64,000 nucleotides of DNA from Bactrocera neohumeralis (GCF_024586455.1 NC_065923.1:46756264-46820263); one strand, 5' to 3'. Shown: positions 46,530 to 58,331, numbered from the stretch's first letter. A program made the numbers and translations. The notes: a model not told the origin generated them from the letters alone.

Positions 46530-47690
46530 AAAAAGTCGTTTTTTGTCAACAAGAAATTTCACTTAAAAGTGGCTTACAAAATCGAAATTATCACCAAACT
46601 TCTTATTCTTTCGTTAATTACTTGAAAAATATATGTATCTAAAAAGATCGTGTGAAAATGTCAAGTTGTTCGGTCCAACAGTTTCGGAGAATTTCTTCTC
46701 ACCGACTCATGAAACAAGTTTAAGGGATTACATGGGTGTTCTGGGGTAAAAAATTACTATTTTCAACAATTTTTACTCATACTAAAAAATAAATTATTTT
46801 ATTAGAATTTTTTATTGTTACAAACATAGACTATTAACAAAGAAATTATGAAATTTTTGAAAAAAAAAAATTAATTCGGCCACTGCGACGCCATTTCCGG
46901 TGACCCCTCGAAAAAACGATGCGCCCACGTTGGTAGGATAACACCTTACAAGATCAACTAAAATGAAAAAATACGTGTTTTACTGAAATCTGAAACTTAG
47001 AACTTAGAACGAATGAAAAACAAACTGAAAATTGGATTTTTGGCAGATATTTTTACAAAGAACATAGAACATTCAGAACATAGAAATTTCAGCGAAAATT
47101 TCGAGACATTTTATTTTCAAATAGTTGTAATCGAAAATAGAAATTTCAGTGATTTAAATTTCTCAGACACCTGTGTAAAATTTCCAAAAGTTGTAAGAAA
47201 AGAAATCATTGTTTTTTCTCAACATAGTTGTAATCTGTTGAAAGTTCTGAGAAATCTTGCCATCTGACTTCAAAAACACAGTTTCGATATATGAAAAACG
47301 CTTTTTTTTTTTAATTCTAAGACGGCGCACTTAGCCTAGCTAGTCTCGAGCGAACGAACGCTCAAGGCTGTATCTCCGAAAGTATTACTTGGATCAACTT
47401 GAAAATTGAGGACAATATTCAAGAGTTGTTGCAGAATTTAATAAGACAATAAAAAACGAAGAGTTTTTGAAACGCGTAAACCCATGTAACCGCTTCAAGA
47501 TTTGGCAGCCGTTTACACTAAGTTAAAATTTTTTTGCAAACACGGGTATATTTCCGAAACTATTTGCCGCATCAGCTTCAAATTTTCGGAGAATGTTTTC
47601 AGATATGCTTCCATTTTATATATGGATATAAATGAAACACAAAAATCGTTTTTTTTTTTAATTCTAAGACGTATGAACCAACTATTATAC
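46530..47690 (+). repeat. Composite of old interspersed repeats
   Basis: 46530-46720 matches 42085-42375, and 47500-47625 matches 42990-43095. Within the block TTTTTTTTTTAATTCTAAGACG occurs twice in part (near 47306 and 47650), suggesting internal duplication. No coding pattern. Confidence 0.5.
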
Positions 47691-48615
47691 TAGCTACAGT
47701 ATAATCAACGTTCTTCTTTCTTAAAACATTTGTTGATTTTCTTATTGACTTGACTTTATTTCTATAGTTCATGTATATATGTATGTATATATAGTACATA
47801 TGTATGTATATACATATTACCAAACAAAAGTTGAATGTCCGTGATTTCTGCATTGTTGACATTCGCTTGTCAATTGCACTTCAGCTTTGACGTTTTTGGC
47901 GGACGCAGCCGACACCGACGAAACTCGCCTTCCACGATACTCTCACAGCAACAAATGTGTAGTATACGTGTGCACAAATTTAAATGTATTATACATACAA
48001 ACATTTTTCTAAACATTTTTGTTGAATTTTCAGTTTATATGTGTTTACACAGCGCGTGTCGCTTCCGCACTAAATGTCACTTAAACGTAAACAAACGCAT
48101 AAACACAAAATATTTGCAAACAACAGGAGCATTGTTTGCTTTATATTTTCGGTGGTAGCGAAAAATTTTAATTTAATTAATTGAAAATCGTTAAAATAAA
48201 TAATTAATAATAATAAAATACAAAATAATTTGATTATTGAATAAAATTAAGAATTTATAAAAAAATTCAAGTGCAGCTAACTTTTTTTCTTTTCTATAAA
48301 TTAAATAATTTTATTTAAAATATTCATAAAAAAAATAAATATTTTAATTTTTTTCATTATTATTTATGTGAAGTCATCTTATTGAATCAGTTGAAGCTTT
48401 AAAAAATTTTTATAAATTGAAAAAAAAGTTAAATTCAGTAATCCTAAAAATTATATAAATACTTAAAAATGTTTTTATTTAATGAATTTAATTAACTTTT
48501 TTTGTTGTAGTTTTAAACATGTTTCACTTTTATGATTTTGATTATAGGTGTTGGTCATATATAGTACATATTTCCTACATATTCAATTATGATTTTTTTC
48601 AGTTCTATTATTGTA
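47691..48615. other. A+T-rich DNA, no recognisable element
   Basis: TATGTA microsatellites at 47775-47815, a GC-richer island at 47880-47960, then almost pure A+T sequence at 48165-48490. Confidence 0.45.
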
Positions 48616-48619
48616 ATCG

Positions 48620-49215
48620 GGTGGCAACTCTTTTCAAATATATATTTAAATTACAGCTTATGCGGTTGTGAACTCTCTTATTACATACTTATTTAGTATT
48701 TTTAGGTTTTATTAAATTTGCTAAAAAAATTTCAGTAGGTGGCAACTACATTCGCAGCTATGCTGAAGTCAAAGCTTTATTTAATACTTTACTGATATAT
48801 AATAATATTATTTCCTAAACTATTTTTATTTGTTACACATGATATAATAACTGTTCAGTTTTATTTATAACCTGAGGTGGCAACGCTGTTTTAAAACTCT
48901 ATTCAAGAAAATTCCGTTTAAGGATTCTCTATAATATCGCTAGATTGTATTTTTTACTGCTATGATCTTTATATTTTAGTTAGAATTTTGTGGATGCATG
49001 AGTGGCAACTCTTTTCCAAAGTATGACAATAAAGTTTCATCTACTACTATATCGAGAGGTTTCTTAAATTTTTTATGTTTGGTATACATTTTTAATATAT
49101 CATTAAGCTATATTTATATCACAGGTGGCAACTCTATGCAGCATATGACTAGTTTAGATTTTTCTTCTTTAGTTATCGGAAAGTATTCTTATGCGTTTTG
49201 CAGATGGTTGGCAAC
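48620..49215 (+). repeat. Second GGTGGCAACTCT-anchored array
   Basis: GGCAAC at 48623, 48741, 48879, 49004, 49127 and 49210, spaced 118, 138, 125, 123 and 83 bp, all in plus orientation; most read GTGGCAACTCT. Between anchors the sequence is diverged A+T-rich DNA. The anchor word and spacing match the array at 35195-36540. Confidence 0.65.
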
Positions 49216-49336
49216 TCTGATGCCTGTAATTCCTTTATTAAAATTTACTATAATTGAAATTTTGCATATTTCATTTAATTCATAATAATAATACTTTTTT
49301 ATTATAATAAATACAGAAATCGTTTCAGATAGAGCT

Positions 49337-50480
49337 TTAATTGAGTCAATTAAAAATTTTTCTTGCACAAATTAGTGGTGATAATTGTCTAAATTATTAG
49401 TATTTAAGTTTTTCTAGATTGTTCACATTAAACAGTGCCTTAATTGAGTCAATTAGCAATTTTTCTTGTACAAATTAGTGTTGCTAATTGTCTAAATTAT
49501 TATTAATTAAGTATTTTCGCAACTAAGTGTTTTTGTATTTCAATATTTTTTTAATTGAAACCAAAGTAGAGTACGGTAATTCAGACAGTGCATTAATTGA
49601 GTAAATTAGCAATTTTTCTTGTAAAAATTAGTGGTGGTAATTGTCCAAACTATTACTAATTAAGTTATTCGAAACTATGAAGTTTCAGACAGTGCCTTAA
49701 TTGAGTCAATTAGACATTTTTCTTATACAAATTATTGTTGCTAATTGTATAAATTATTACTAATTAAGTTTTTCTAAATTATTCACATGCAAACAGTGCC
49801 TAAATTGATTCAATTCGACTTTTTTTATTTAAGTTAGTGTTGCTAATTGTCTAAATTATTATTAATTAAGTTTTTTCTCAACTAAATGTTTTTGTATGCT
49901 ACAGTATTTGTTTAATTGAAACCAAAATAGAGTATGGTGATTCAGACAGTGCCTTAATTTTCTCGAGTCCAATTAGCAATTTTTTTCAGACGGTGCCTTA
50001 ATTGAGTCAATTAACAATTTTTCTTGCTGTTAATTGTCTAAATTATTACAAATTAAGTTTTTCTAAGTTATTCACATTCAAATAGTGCCTTAATTGATTC
50101 AATTAGAATTTTTTTTTATATAAATTAGTGTTGCTAATTGTCTAAATATTGTTAATTAAGTATTTTCGCAACTAAAATTCAGACAGTGCATTAATTGAGT
50201 AAATTAGCAATTTTTCTTGTAAAAATGAGTGGTGATAATTGTTCAAACTATTGCTAATTAATTTATTCGAAACTATGAAGTTTCAGACAGTGCCTTAATT
50301 GAGTCAATTAGAAATTTTTCTTATACAAATTTACAAATTATTGTTGCTAATTGTCTAAATTATTACTAATTAATTTTTTCGAAATTATTCAGATACAGAC
50401 AGTGCCTTAATTGAGTCAATTCGAAGTTTTTCTTATAAATATATAAAAACTGGTGTTGCTACTTGTTTAAATTAATGCAA
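49337..50480 (+). repeat. ~103-bp satellite with TTAATTGAGTCAATTA core
   Basis: The core (with small variants) starts at 49337, 49440, 49593, 49697, 49800, 49954, 49998, 50090, 50191, 50295 and 50407. Basic spacing is about 103 bp, with some ~153-bp steps caused by an extra block (GCAACTAAGTGTTTTTGTAT...). The monomer also has GACAGTGCCTTAATTGAG and GTTGCTAATTGTCTAAATTA. The larger pattern repeats roughly every 360 bp, a higher-order arrangement. Confidence 0.85.
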
Positions 50481-51775
50481 AATGCATTTTTTGTAAGGAC
50501 AAAGTATATTCGTTCATGCAACAATACGAATGAAATCTTTTGAAATGTGCTATGACTTATGGTTCCTTGGCTGGTGACGACTGTGTGCCTGCCATTCCCA
50601 CCGCCGATCGCCAAGACCCGTTTATAAAAATACCCGCAAGCGCAATAAGCAAAATAAAATGCATATATTTAGCGCTGTCTATCAATTTAATTTTATACCT
50701 GATTAAATAGAGAAAAAACCAAACGAGACACCCAAAACGAAAAAAAACTTGAAATATCTTATTTTTAACGGTCACACTGGCGACGCGAGCGCAGCTTAAA
50801 GGCTAAAAATATTCACATTACCCAGCGGTTGCCGGCCACATACACACTTGCATATGTACATAATGTATGTTATGTAGGTACATGCAACCTGCCAGCTGCC
50901 TGCCGCGTTGCTGGCCGCCACATTGTTGCCCCCCACACACCGCAAGTTGCGCCGCACAAATCATTTCGGCTTGTCGTAGCTCAGCGTTTGTCATTAAAAT
51001 GCAAAGTTTGGCGAACGTCGCCGTCGTGGAGCACATTGCTGTTGTCACCATCGCTAGCTGCTTGGCATACCAATGATGGTGCAACCAACTTTGCTGCTGT
51101 TGTTGTGCCGCGGCGCGGGTGTTGTCGCCGCTTAGCAACAGCGCTGGGTATACAAAGCGGCCACTGGCTTCGCCCTGCCTTGGTTTTGTTGCCGAAAATG
51201 GTAAGAAATACCAAGCCTCAAATGGTGAGCGCAGCATTGACGATATGCAGGCAGGGTTGCATAGCAATAGCAATATATTATCATGTCAATAGCAATACCT
51301 TATCTTCCCTTTTAGTGGCTTACTGTCTTTCTGTTTTATTATTAAAAAATAATAATAATAAATAAATAAATCGGAAAATAATCCTAATCTCAGAATGCGA
51401 CAACGAGCATGACTAAGTACATAATATATATTGGCGCAATTAGTAAACTATTTATTTTCATTTAATTATTATTATTATTTTTTGTATATTCTTAATTTGC
51501 TTGCTCGCAACTAAATATGCTTAATATTCGCAAAAATCGTTAATTAGTGTTTCATTTGCATTTAATTAATTGCATCTTAAGTGTTGCATGAAGTGTGTTG
51601 AATGGCGCAAGTTTGTAACAAGCACCGCTATTTAATTTATTATTTATTTTCGTAAATTTTGAAATTTCTTTTCATTCATTTTCGTGCCTTTTCGAATGTT
51701 AATTAAGCAGTGCCAGTGCTTCCTGATTAATAGATATGGCAACTGCTGGGTATTATATGCATATTGGGTAAGTTT
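50481..51775. other. Unique DNA with GC-richer island
   Basis: 50820-51240 is GC-richer and both strands hold long chance frames (178 codons plus, 151 codons minus, the latter with a QQQQQ run). They overlap almost fully and neither shows domains, so I do not call a gene. Confidence 0.45.
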
Positions 51776-51779
51776 AGGG

Positions 51780-52540
51780 TATATTTTTTGTACCCTCAAC
51801 TGCATAACATATACAGAAGAGACAGAAGAAAGTAAATGTCAATGATTTCGTACTCTAAACAGCGTAATATATATAGGAAAGACAAAATCAATCGCCGATG
51901 GCCCTATAAAGTATATAAAGTATACAGAGATCAGCATGACCAACTGAGTCGATTTAGCCATGTCGGTATGGGCAATTTCAGGATATCCTTTTTTCTCGCC
52001 AAAAACCTTTTTGTCGATATAATAATATCGGACCATACAGCTGCCATACAAACTGTACGATCGAAATAAAGTTCTTGTATGGAAATTTGTTTTATTTAAT
52101 TAGTTATCTTCACGAATTTCGGCACGGAATATTTCCCTGAGGTAATGCTACAATTTCCCAACAAATTGTTGAGATGGGCCTACCATAGCATATAGCGGCC
52201 ATACAAATTGAACGATCGGTATCAAGTGCTAGTATGGAAGACTTTGTCATTTCGAGAGATATTTTCATGAAATTTGGCATGAGTTATTGCGTGAAATAGT
52301 GGTGCAATCTCCGAAGAAATTGTTAAGATCGGACAACTATAACATATAGCTGTCATACAAACTGACTGATCGAACTCAAGTCTATATATGAAAAACTATT
52401 TTTCTTGACGAGCTATCTTCGTGAAATTTGGCAAGGAATATTATCTGAAGTAACCGTACAATGTCCAATCCGTTTGTTAAGATCGGAAAAGTATAATATA
52501 TAGCTGTCATATAAACTGACCGGTCGAACTCAAGTCTATA
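51780..52540 (-). repeat. GCTAT repeat expanded as ~154-bp tandem units
   Basis: In this inverse-oriented copy the core (TATAGCTGTCAT and variants) occurs at 52036, 52191, 52345 and 52499, spaced 155, 154 and 154 bp. Each unit has the order AAGATCGGA, ATATAGCTGTCAT, AAACTGACTGATCGAAC, TCAAGTC. The next unit is broken by the mariner at 52541 and resumes at 53328, with its core at 53417. Confidence 0.85.
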
Positions 52541-53327
52541 CGTAGGTTGCTATATATATTTCTGGCCTAATAATGTAAATAGGCATATTTTATCAACGAA
52601 AATGGTTTATTTTTTATTTTTTTGTCGATTGCTGTTTTTTGTTTCGGGCTCATACGCATAGATCCATGATTCGTCACCTGTGACGATCTTATAAACGTCT
52701 TTTGAAGCACCGCGATCGTATTTTTTCAGCATTTCTTTACACCAATCCACACGAGCCTTTTTTCGAGCGATTGTCAAATTGTGCGGGATCCAACGAGAAC
52801 AAACCTTTTTTACGGCCAGGTGTTCATGCAATATCGAATGTATGCTGGTGGGAGAAATGCATAGGCATGCCTCTATCTGAAGGTATGTTACTTGACGGTC
52901 TTGCATTATCAGTTCACGTACGGCATCGATGTTTTCTGGCACAACGGCTGTTTTTGGACGACCTTCACGGAATTCGTCTTTGAGCGAGCGTCGGCCACGA
53001 TTGAATTCGTTGTACCAGTTTTTCACAGTGCTATGGGATGGTGCTTCATATCCATACAAAGATTTTAGTTCATCGATGCACTCTTGTCGTGATAATCCAC
53101 GTCGAAAGTTGTGAAAAATGATCGTACGAAAATGTTCACGAGTGAATTCCATTTTTTGGCCGAGATGAATTTTTTAATTCCCTGTAAATAAAACAATTCA
53201 CGATTAAATGACAAAACGTTCTGAGTGATGTTATGCTAAAAAATGTTAAACTTTCCAATGGAAATGTCAGATTGCACCTGGCAACACTTAGTGTTGCCCT
53301 AGGCCAGAATATATATAGCAGCCCTCG
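52541..53327 (-). mobile_element. Internally deleted mariner with readable target site
   Basis: The ends CGTAGGTTGCTATATATATT and (inverse) CGAGGGCTGCTATATATATT are inverted repeats. TA lies on each side (52539-52540 and 53328-53329). Removing the element restores the repeat word TCAAGTCTATATATGAAAAA found in the preceding unit. The transposase N-terminal 180 codons are intact, the C-terminal half is deleted. The same family occurs as a degenerate full-length copy at 56736-57948. Confidence 0.9.
52607..53152 (-). CDS. Truncated mariner transposase, 181 codons, uninterrupted
   Basis: ATG at 53152; starts MEFTREHFRTIIFHNFRRGL. Residues 1-60 form the first helix-turn-helix (ECIDELKSLYG, STVKNWYNEF), GRPK at 64-67 is the linker, and residues 75-125 hold the second helix-turn-helix (VTYLQIEACLCISPTSIHSI). 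WIPHNLTIARKKARVDW follows, and TGDESWIYAYEPE has the first catalytic Asp at residue 160. The reading then runs into NSNRQKNKK past the deletion breakpoint. It lacks the second and third Asp, so it is catalytically dead. It could still bind ends if expressed, but expression is not shown. This is the best preserved transposon reading frame in the window. Confidence 0.75.
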   Translation of the reverse strand: MEFTREHFRTIIFHNFRRGLSRQECIDELKSLYGYEAPSHSTVKNWYNEFNRGRRSLKDEFREGRPKTAVVPENIDAVRELIMQDRQVTYLQIEACLCISPTSIHSILHEHLAVKKVCSRWIPHNLTIARKKARVDWCKEMLKKYDRGASKDVYKIVTGDESWIYAYEPETKNSNRQKNKK

Positions 53328-53475
53328 TATATGAAAAACTCTTTTAACTGAGGAGCTATATTAACTAAATTTGCTACAATCTGCCAACAAATTATTAAGA
53401 TTGGAAAAGTGTAGCATATAGCTGTCATACAAACTAATCGATCAAGTTCTTGTAAGGCATATTAGAAACCTGTAG
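53328..53475 (-). repeat. GCTAT repeat continuing after the mariner
   Basis: TATATGAAAAACTC, then AAATTATTAAGATTGGAAAA and ATATAGCTGTCATACAAAC (core at 53417) continue the array interrupted at 52540. Confidence 0.75.
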
Positions 53476-54055
53476 TTTCAAAAGAAGTTAAAGTTTATTA
53501 TTGTTTTTCTTTCGTTCTGAGTATTTATTTTTATTTTCGTTGACCCTGCCAACTTCTCGTAAATAAGTTAAGCAAACTTTTAACTTTTATACAAAAGTAT
53601 TTAAGTACGCATTTTTCAAGTGTCGAGCCTTAGGAAAATTAAAATTGACAGGCATGATGCTAGCGTCGCCGATGGCAAACTCTCAAGAGCGCCTACAAAC
53701 ATATTTGACCTTTTCGAAATTGGGCAGGCCCCCGTCTGCCGCTGACCGCTGCACGGAAATTGTCAAATATAATTAGTGAAAATCGTAGAAATAAATGCCA
53801 GCAGCGTAACAAAAAAACAAAAAAAATATATGAAATATAAAAAAATAAAAATTAAAAAAAAAAATAAAATTAAAAAAAAATAAAAAAAAAATTTGAAAAA
53901 AAGGCAGCCAAAAATTGAGAAAAAATCTCAAGTTGGCGACGTTTTTGTAAGAATGCCCAAAATTAATTATATTTACACCAAGTAGACGTGCGTTCATGCT
54001 TCATTAAAAAATTTTAATTATTTTTCACACCCTTCGGATAGCGAAAACGAGCAAA
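53476..54055. other. A+T-rich DNA
   Basis: A-rich simple tract at 53808-53900. Nothing else recognised. Confidence 0.45.
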
Positions 54056-54660
54056 ACACACCGCATCTAAGTGCGAAGAAGAAGAAGAAACGACAAAAAA
54101 CTAGAAAAAAGATTTAGAAGCGCGCTCTTTACCATACATACATATATCGAAAGTGTCGCGCATTTTTCTTTAATATGCCAACCCGTTGTTGTTGTTGTTG
54201 CGCCATTCTTCTTTGCGGCGAAAATAGCAGCGATTGGCAAGGGAAGTGAAATTGAAATGCGTAAATGCGAGCGGCAGCTTTGCGAAAGTGTCGAAACTAA
54301 ATTAATAAAAACGAAAATAGGTTCGACACATGTGCAACGGTCGTTTGCATGCAGCGGCGTGGCATGCCACAATGTCGCAGCAATGGCACACGTTATTTGT
54401 GTGGCATGCCACAAGCACCGCACTGCACATAAACACACGCTAAGCAGCGCGTGTGGTGTGTGTGCTGTGGCAGCCACGTCAAATGACCAAACAAAACGGA
54501 ATTGGTTGAATTGGCGTGGACGGACGCGTTCGCCGGCGAAATGTGGGTTAGTTGGCAGCGGTCAGCAGCAATGAATCGCCGCGCCGCTATGGGCAGGGAT
54601 TTCGATGAGCAGGCAAAACATACACACACACATTTGTCAGTGAGTGTGTTGAGTGGTGGC
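54056..54660. other. GC-richer island with paired 12-bp palindrome
   Basis: Relatively GC-rich, with GTT/CAA trinucleotide run (54183-54199), (GAA)n near 54075-54090 and chance frames on both strands. It contains the perfect palindrome GTGGCATGCCAC twice (54359-54370 and 54401-54412, 42 bp apart). No gene is recognised. It has the look of regulatory DNA but that is inference. Confidence 0.4.
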
Positions 54661-56735
54661 TCCCTCATTGTTTTAAAAAATGGCGTCGCAGCGAAAACTA
54701 CAAATAAAAATAAAACAAAAACATTTAAATATTTAAAAATAAAATCATAATAAAAAACTTGCGTACGAAAATATTTGCCTTAAAAAATCAGAGCGTAAAA
54801 ATAGTCAACAAAGTAAAGCGCAAGTAAATACGCTGGCAAAGGGGTGCTGCCGGCTAAATAAATCGACAACAAAAGCGATTCAAGGTTGACCATGGTGCCA
54901 CCAGCCAGCGGATTTGTTTGCTATTGTTTTTGTTAGTGCTGCGGCTATTGTTTTTAGTGGTTTGCTTTGGTTTGTTTTGCTTTCGTTGCGTTTTTGTCGT
55001 AGTCTTCCTCGCGCAAGTCTGTTGTACTTGTTGTTTGTGTGTCTCGCAATTTGATGAATTTCACCAAAAAGTCGTGCCAACAAAATCAATAAACAAAAGC
55101 GTTGAAAAGGGCCGAAAGGTGAACACACACACACACACACACACAGCCACGCAAACACTTACACACATATGTTTTTGCAAATGCTTGTCTCATACCCAAC
55201 CGTCGCTAAGGTTGCTCATACGCACTGTCGCACAGCAGCCATTGTTCAATGCGCGCGTGTGAGGGACGCAAACTCCCACTCGAAGCGGGTAAAATTGTTG
55301 CTGTTAGTTAGAAGTTTCGTGTTTTATTGTTTTCTGTGTAGTTTTAACCCTCATTTAAGCTTTTAATAGGTGAGTTGAGTAGTAAATGTTTAAGGTAGTT
55401 TAGAAGCATTGCCATTTGCTATGAAATGCGGCATTAAATACTGAAGCAAAGAGTTCTATCTCTATTTTTCGCTTCCTTTACAACAAATTCTGCGAAATTT
55501 ATTTCAACAAAATACAAAATATCTTTTTAATAGACAAATAATTGCAGAAACGTTGCAATTTATAATTTTCTTCACAATTTTTATTCTCCGGAAAATTATT
55601 GATTTTGCTATATTTACTATTAATTTAATTTTTTTTTCAATTGTTTTTTTTTTAATTGTTTTTTTTTAATTGTTTTTTTTTAATTGTTTTTTTTTTTTTT
55701 TTTTTTAATTTTTTTAAAATTGTTTTTGTTTTTTTAAATTTTTTTTATAATAAATTGTTTTTTTTTTAATTTTTTTTTGCCTGCATTATTTTATTTTAGT
55801 TTATTACATTTATTGTGTATATTTTTATATATATTTTTCTTAAATTTTGCTTACAAAAATGAATTTCGATTATTTTTAATTTTTTTTTTTCAATTAAAAA
55901 ATAAAACTTAAAATAGAAAAAATTAAAAAATAATCTAAAAATATTCGAAAGTAATTTTTGTAAGCGAAATTGTTGAAAAAAATTGAGTAAAATACGCAAA
56001 AAAATGTTTAAAAAAATTAAAAAAAAAATAGTAAAAAAAAATATAAAAATTAAAAATATTCGAAATATTTAAAACACTTAATAAGCAAATAAATCAAGCG
56101 TTTTTAGATAAAATAAAAGAGTCAATTACTTTGAAAATTTTTTTTGACACTATATTGTTTCTTTAATAGTTTTACTTCTAAAAATTTGTTGTGGAAGGGT
56201 AAAAGTTACTGAAATTAAAAATAAAATATTTTCAAAATTAACAAAAAAATGTATGAAAAAATATAGAAATATATGAGTAATATATATAAAAATAAAATAC
56301 ATAAAAATATATAAAAATTTGTATTATTATTATTATTTTTTGATTAATTAGAATACTTTGAAATCATTTCAATAAAATTCGGCTCTACAAGCTAACATAT
56401 TCTAAGTTTTTTTTAATATTATTCAATAATAAACGTTTACTCCAAAAATATTCAACAGACAAACCATAAATATTTTGTCAAAATAAATTAAAAAATATAA
56501 TTTTGTAAAAAAATCTTTTAAAACATGTAATATACATACATATGTATATGTATATGACTACTGAGGTGTACCGACTTAAGCAGTTGCTGTAAACAAACTG
56601 GTTGACAGATCGTGCTCATATTTGGCATAGTAATTAAGGACAGTCCTACAAACTTAGCAACATACATTTTTTGAACTATCATTTACTCAGGGAATTTAGT
56701 TACAATTTCCTGGTGCTTTTTTGTCCCAATGTCAG
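54661..56735. other. Unique and low-complexity DNA
   Basis: (AC)n at 55123-55145 in a GC-richer stretch (54840-55300). A splice-like TAATAG|GTGAGT lies at 55369/55370. Long T tracts with TTTTTTTTAATTG units at 55620-55790. Then A+T-rich sequence to 56735. No gene recognised. Confidence 0.5.
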
Positions 56736-57948
56736 TAGGTTGTCTTTTATATTGCGCCATTTGGTAACCCTAGTGTTGCAATCTGGCAACACAAAACTTT
56801 ATCGTAAGATTTCACACGTTTGATGTTATAAATACTCAGAAAGTTTTGACATGCGAGCACTATTTGTGCTGCGTATAGTAACTTAAAATATTCATTTTGG
56901 TCAAAAAATGGCATAAAATTGCGAACATTTTTACGCAATTATTTTCTACAATTTTCGACGCAAATTAACCCAGTAAAGGTGCATCGATGAACTTAGTTCA
57001 CTTTATGGTGATGAAGCTCCATCAAGAACCAGTGCTTATTGATGGTATGATGAATTCTGTCGAGGTCGTAAATAACTCCTAAACGGATTCCTTGAAGGTC
57101 GTGAAGGTCATCCAATAATATTGCAAGAATGGCATGTGTCCTATCGTGAAATTGAGACAAATATAGGCATTAGTGGGATCAGCTTACATTCAATATTGCA
57201 TGGACATTTGACTCTAAAAAAAAATTTCACGTTGGATCCCACACAATTAGTCGATCTCTCAAAAAAGGCTCGTATCGATTGGTCGGGAGAAATGTTAAAA
57301 AGATGCAATAACGGTACACGTCTATAAAATCGTGAGAGATGAAGAAAAGTGGAATAACGCAGTCGACTGGTTTGGTGTTTCAAAATGAGCCGAATCCAAC
57401 CAAAGATGGTTACCCACGAAGCACTTATAAGGAAATATTTGGAATAACTGGATATATCGCAACCATATCACTAGAACAACGCAGAAAGGTAAATACTGAG
57501 TTGTACAAAATCATCTGTTTGCAAGTTGTCTTGCAAGAAATCACGAAAACCAACTGTCTAAGACGCATCACTCTTGACCACGACAATGAGAGTTTTTACA
57601 TATCGACTGAACTGCGTTTTTTAACACTCGAAACATCGATTGATGAGTCATCCTCCATATAGTCCTAACTTGGCACCGAAAAGCTTCTTTTTATTCTCAT
57701 TTATTAACTAAGAGCTCAACTTTTTTCGGCACCTGAAGGAGCGGTTGATGCGTTTAGAACACTTGTTTTGGATACACATAAATCAGAGTGGCAAAAGTGC
57801 TTCGACAAATGGTTCAGACGCTTGCAAAAGTGTAGAGACCTAATTGGAGAATATTTTGAAAAACAATAATTAATTTTTTGAATAACAACTATTTCATGAT
57901 TAATAATTGTTTTTGTTCTCTAATCCCGAAATATGAAGGACAACCATC
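56736..57948 (+). mobile_element. Full-length degenerate mariner (family of 52541-53327)
   Basis: Ends TAGGTTGTCTTTTATATTGC and (inverse) GATGGTTGTCCTTCATATTT. Plus frames give FYAIIFYNFRRKLTQ (near 56930), IDELSSLYGDEAPSRTSAYW (near 56985), VSYREIETNIGISGISLHSI (57137-57197), KKARIDWSGEMLKR (57265-57305) and NEPNPTKDGYPRSTYKEIF (57384-57440). ISLEQRRKVNTELYKIICLQ follows near 57470. The third-Asp region is eroded (HPPYSPNLAPKSFFLF near 57645-57695, Asp replaced), and the tail is EWQKCFDKWFRRLQKCRDLI then GEYFEKQ, ending near 57870. Several frameshifts; not functional. Confidence 0.85.
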
Positions 57949-58330
57949 GTATTCAGTATCTTTATATTCGAATGCCACTTATATCCATATGAAAAACATA
58001 TGAATAATAGGTGAGTCATCTACAGTACTTCATTTCAAGAGCCACAATTTCTTATGCCCTCTCTCTTGCTAATTAAGTGTCGATTACTCCTCACTGTCAA
58101 TAAATGTTGTAAAACCAATTTTATGATACCTTAAAATATTTGTTTAATTGTTCAGTTGCTATTGGCATGATAATAGTCATAGAAAAATTATTCTATTAGG
58201 CATAATTAAAGTGAGTATTATACGTAATATACGTACCTAAACTGTAAAATAACGTAACATCACTTTTGATAAGTTTACACGATGGAAAAGCGATATAATA
58301 GTAACTATTCCTATTGAAACAAAATTAGAG
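57949..58330. other. No recognisable element
   Basis: About 380 bp of A+T-rich DNA between the mariner and the 11-bp array. Confidence 0.45.
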
Positions 58331-58331
58331 T

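Noticed and set aside
49337..50480. CRISPR-like regular array
   Set aside because: The whole monomer repeats, not just short repeats separated by unique spacers. The genome is an insect and there are no cas genes.
50818..51365. Long overlapping frames on both strands (178 and 151 codons)
   Set aside because: Both strands are open over the same GC-richer island; no domains, low-complexity runs, no splice or start context. Open frames here follow from composition.
54071..54574. 167-codon plus frame
   Set aside because: Composition-driven, with R- and K-rich start from GAA/GCG runs and an opposing minus frame of similar length; no family resemblance.
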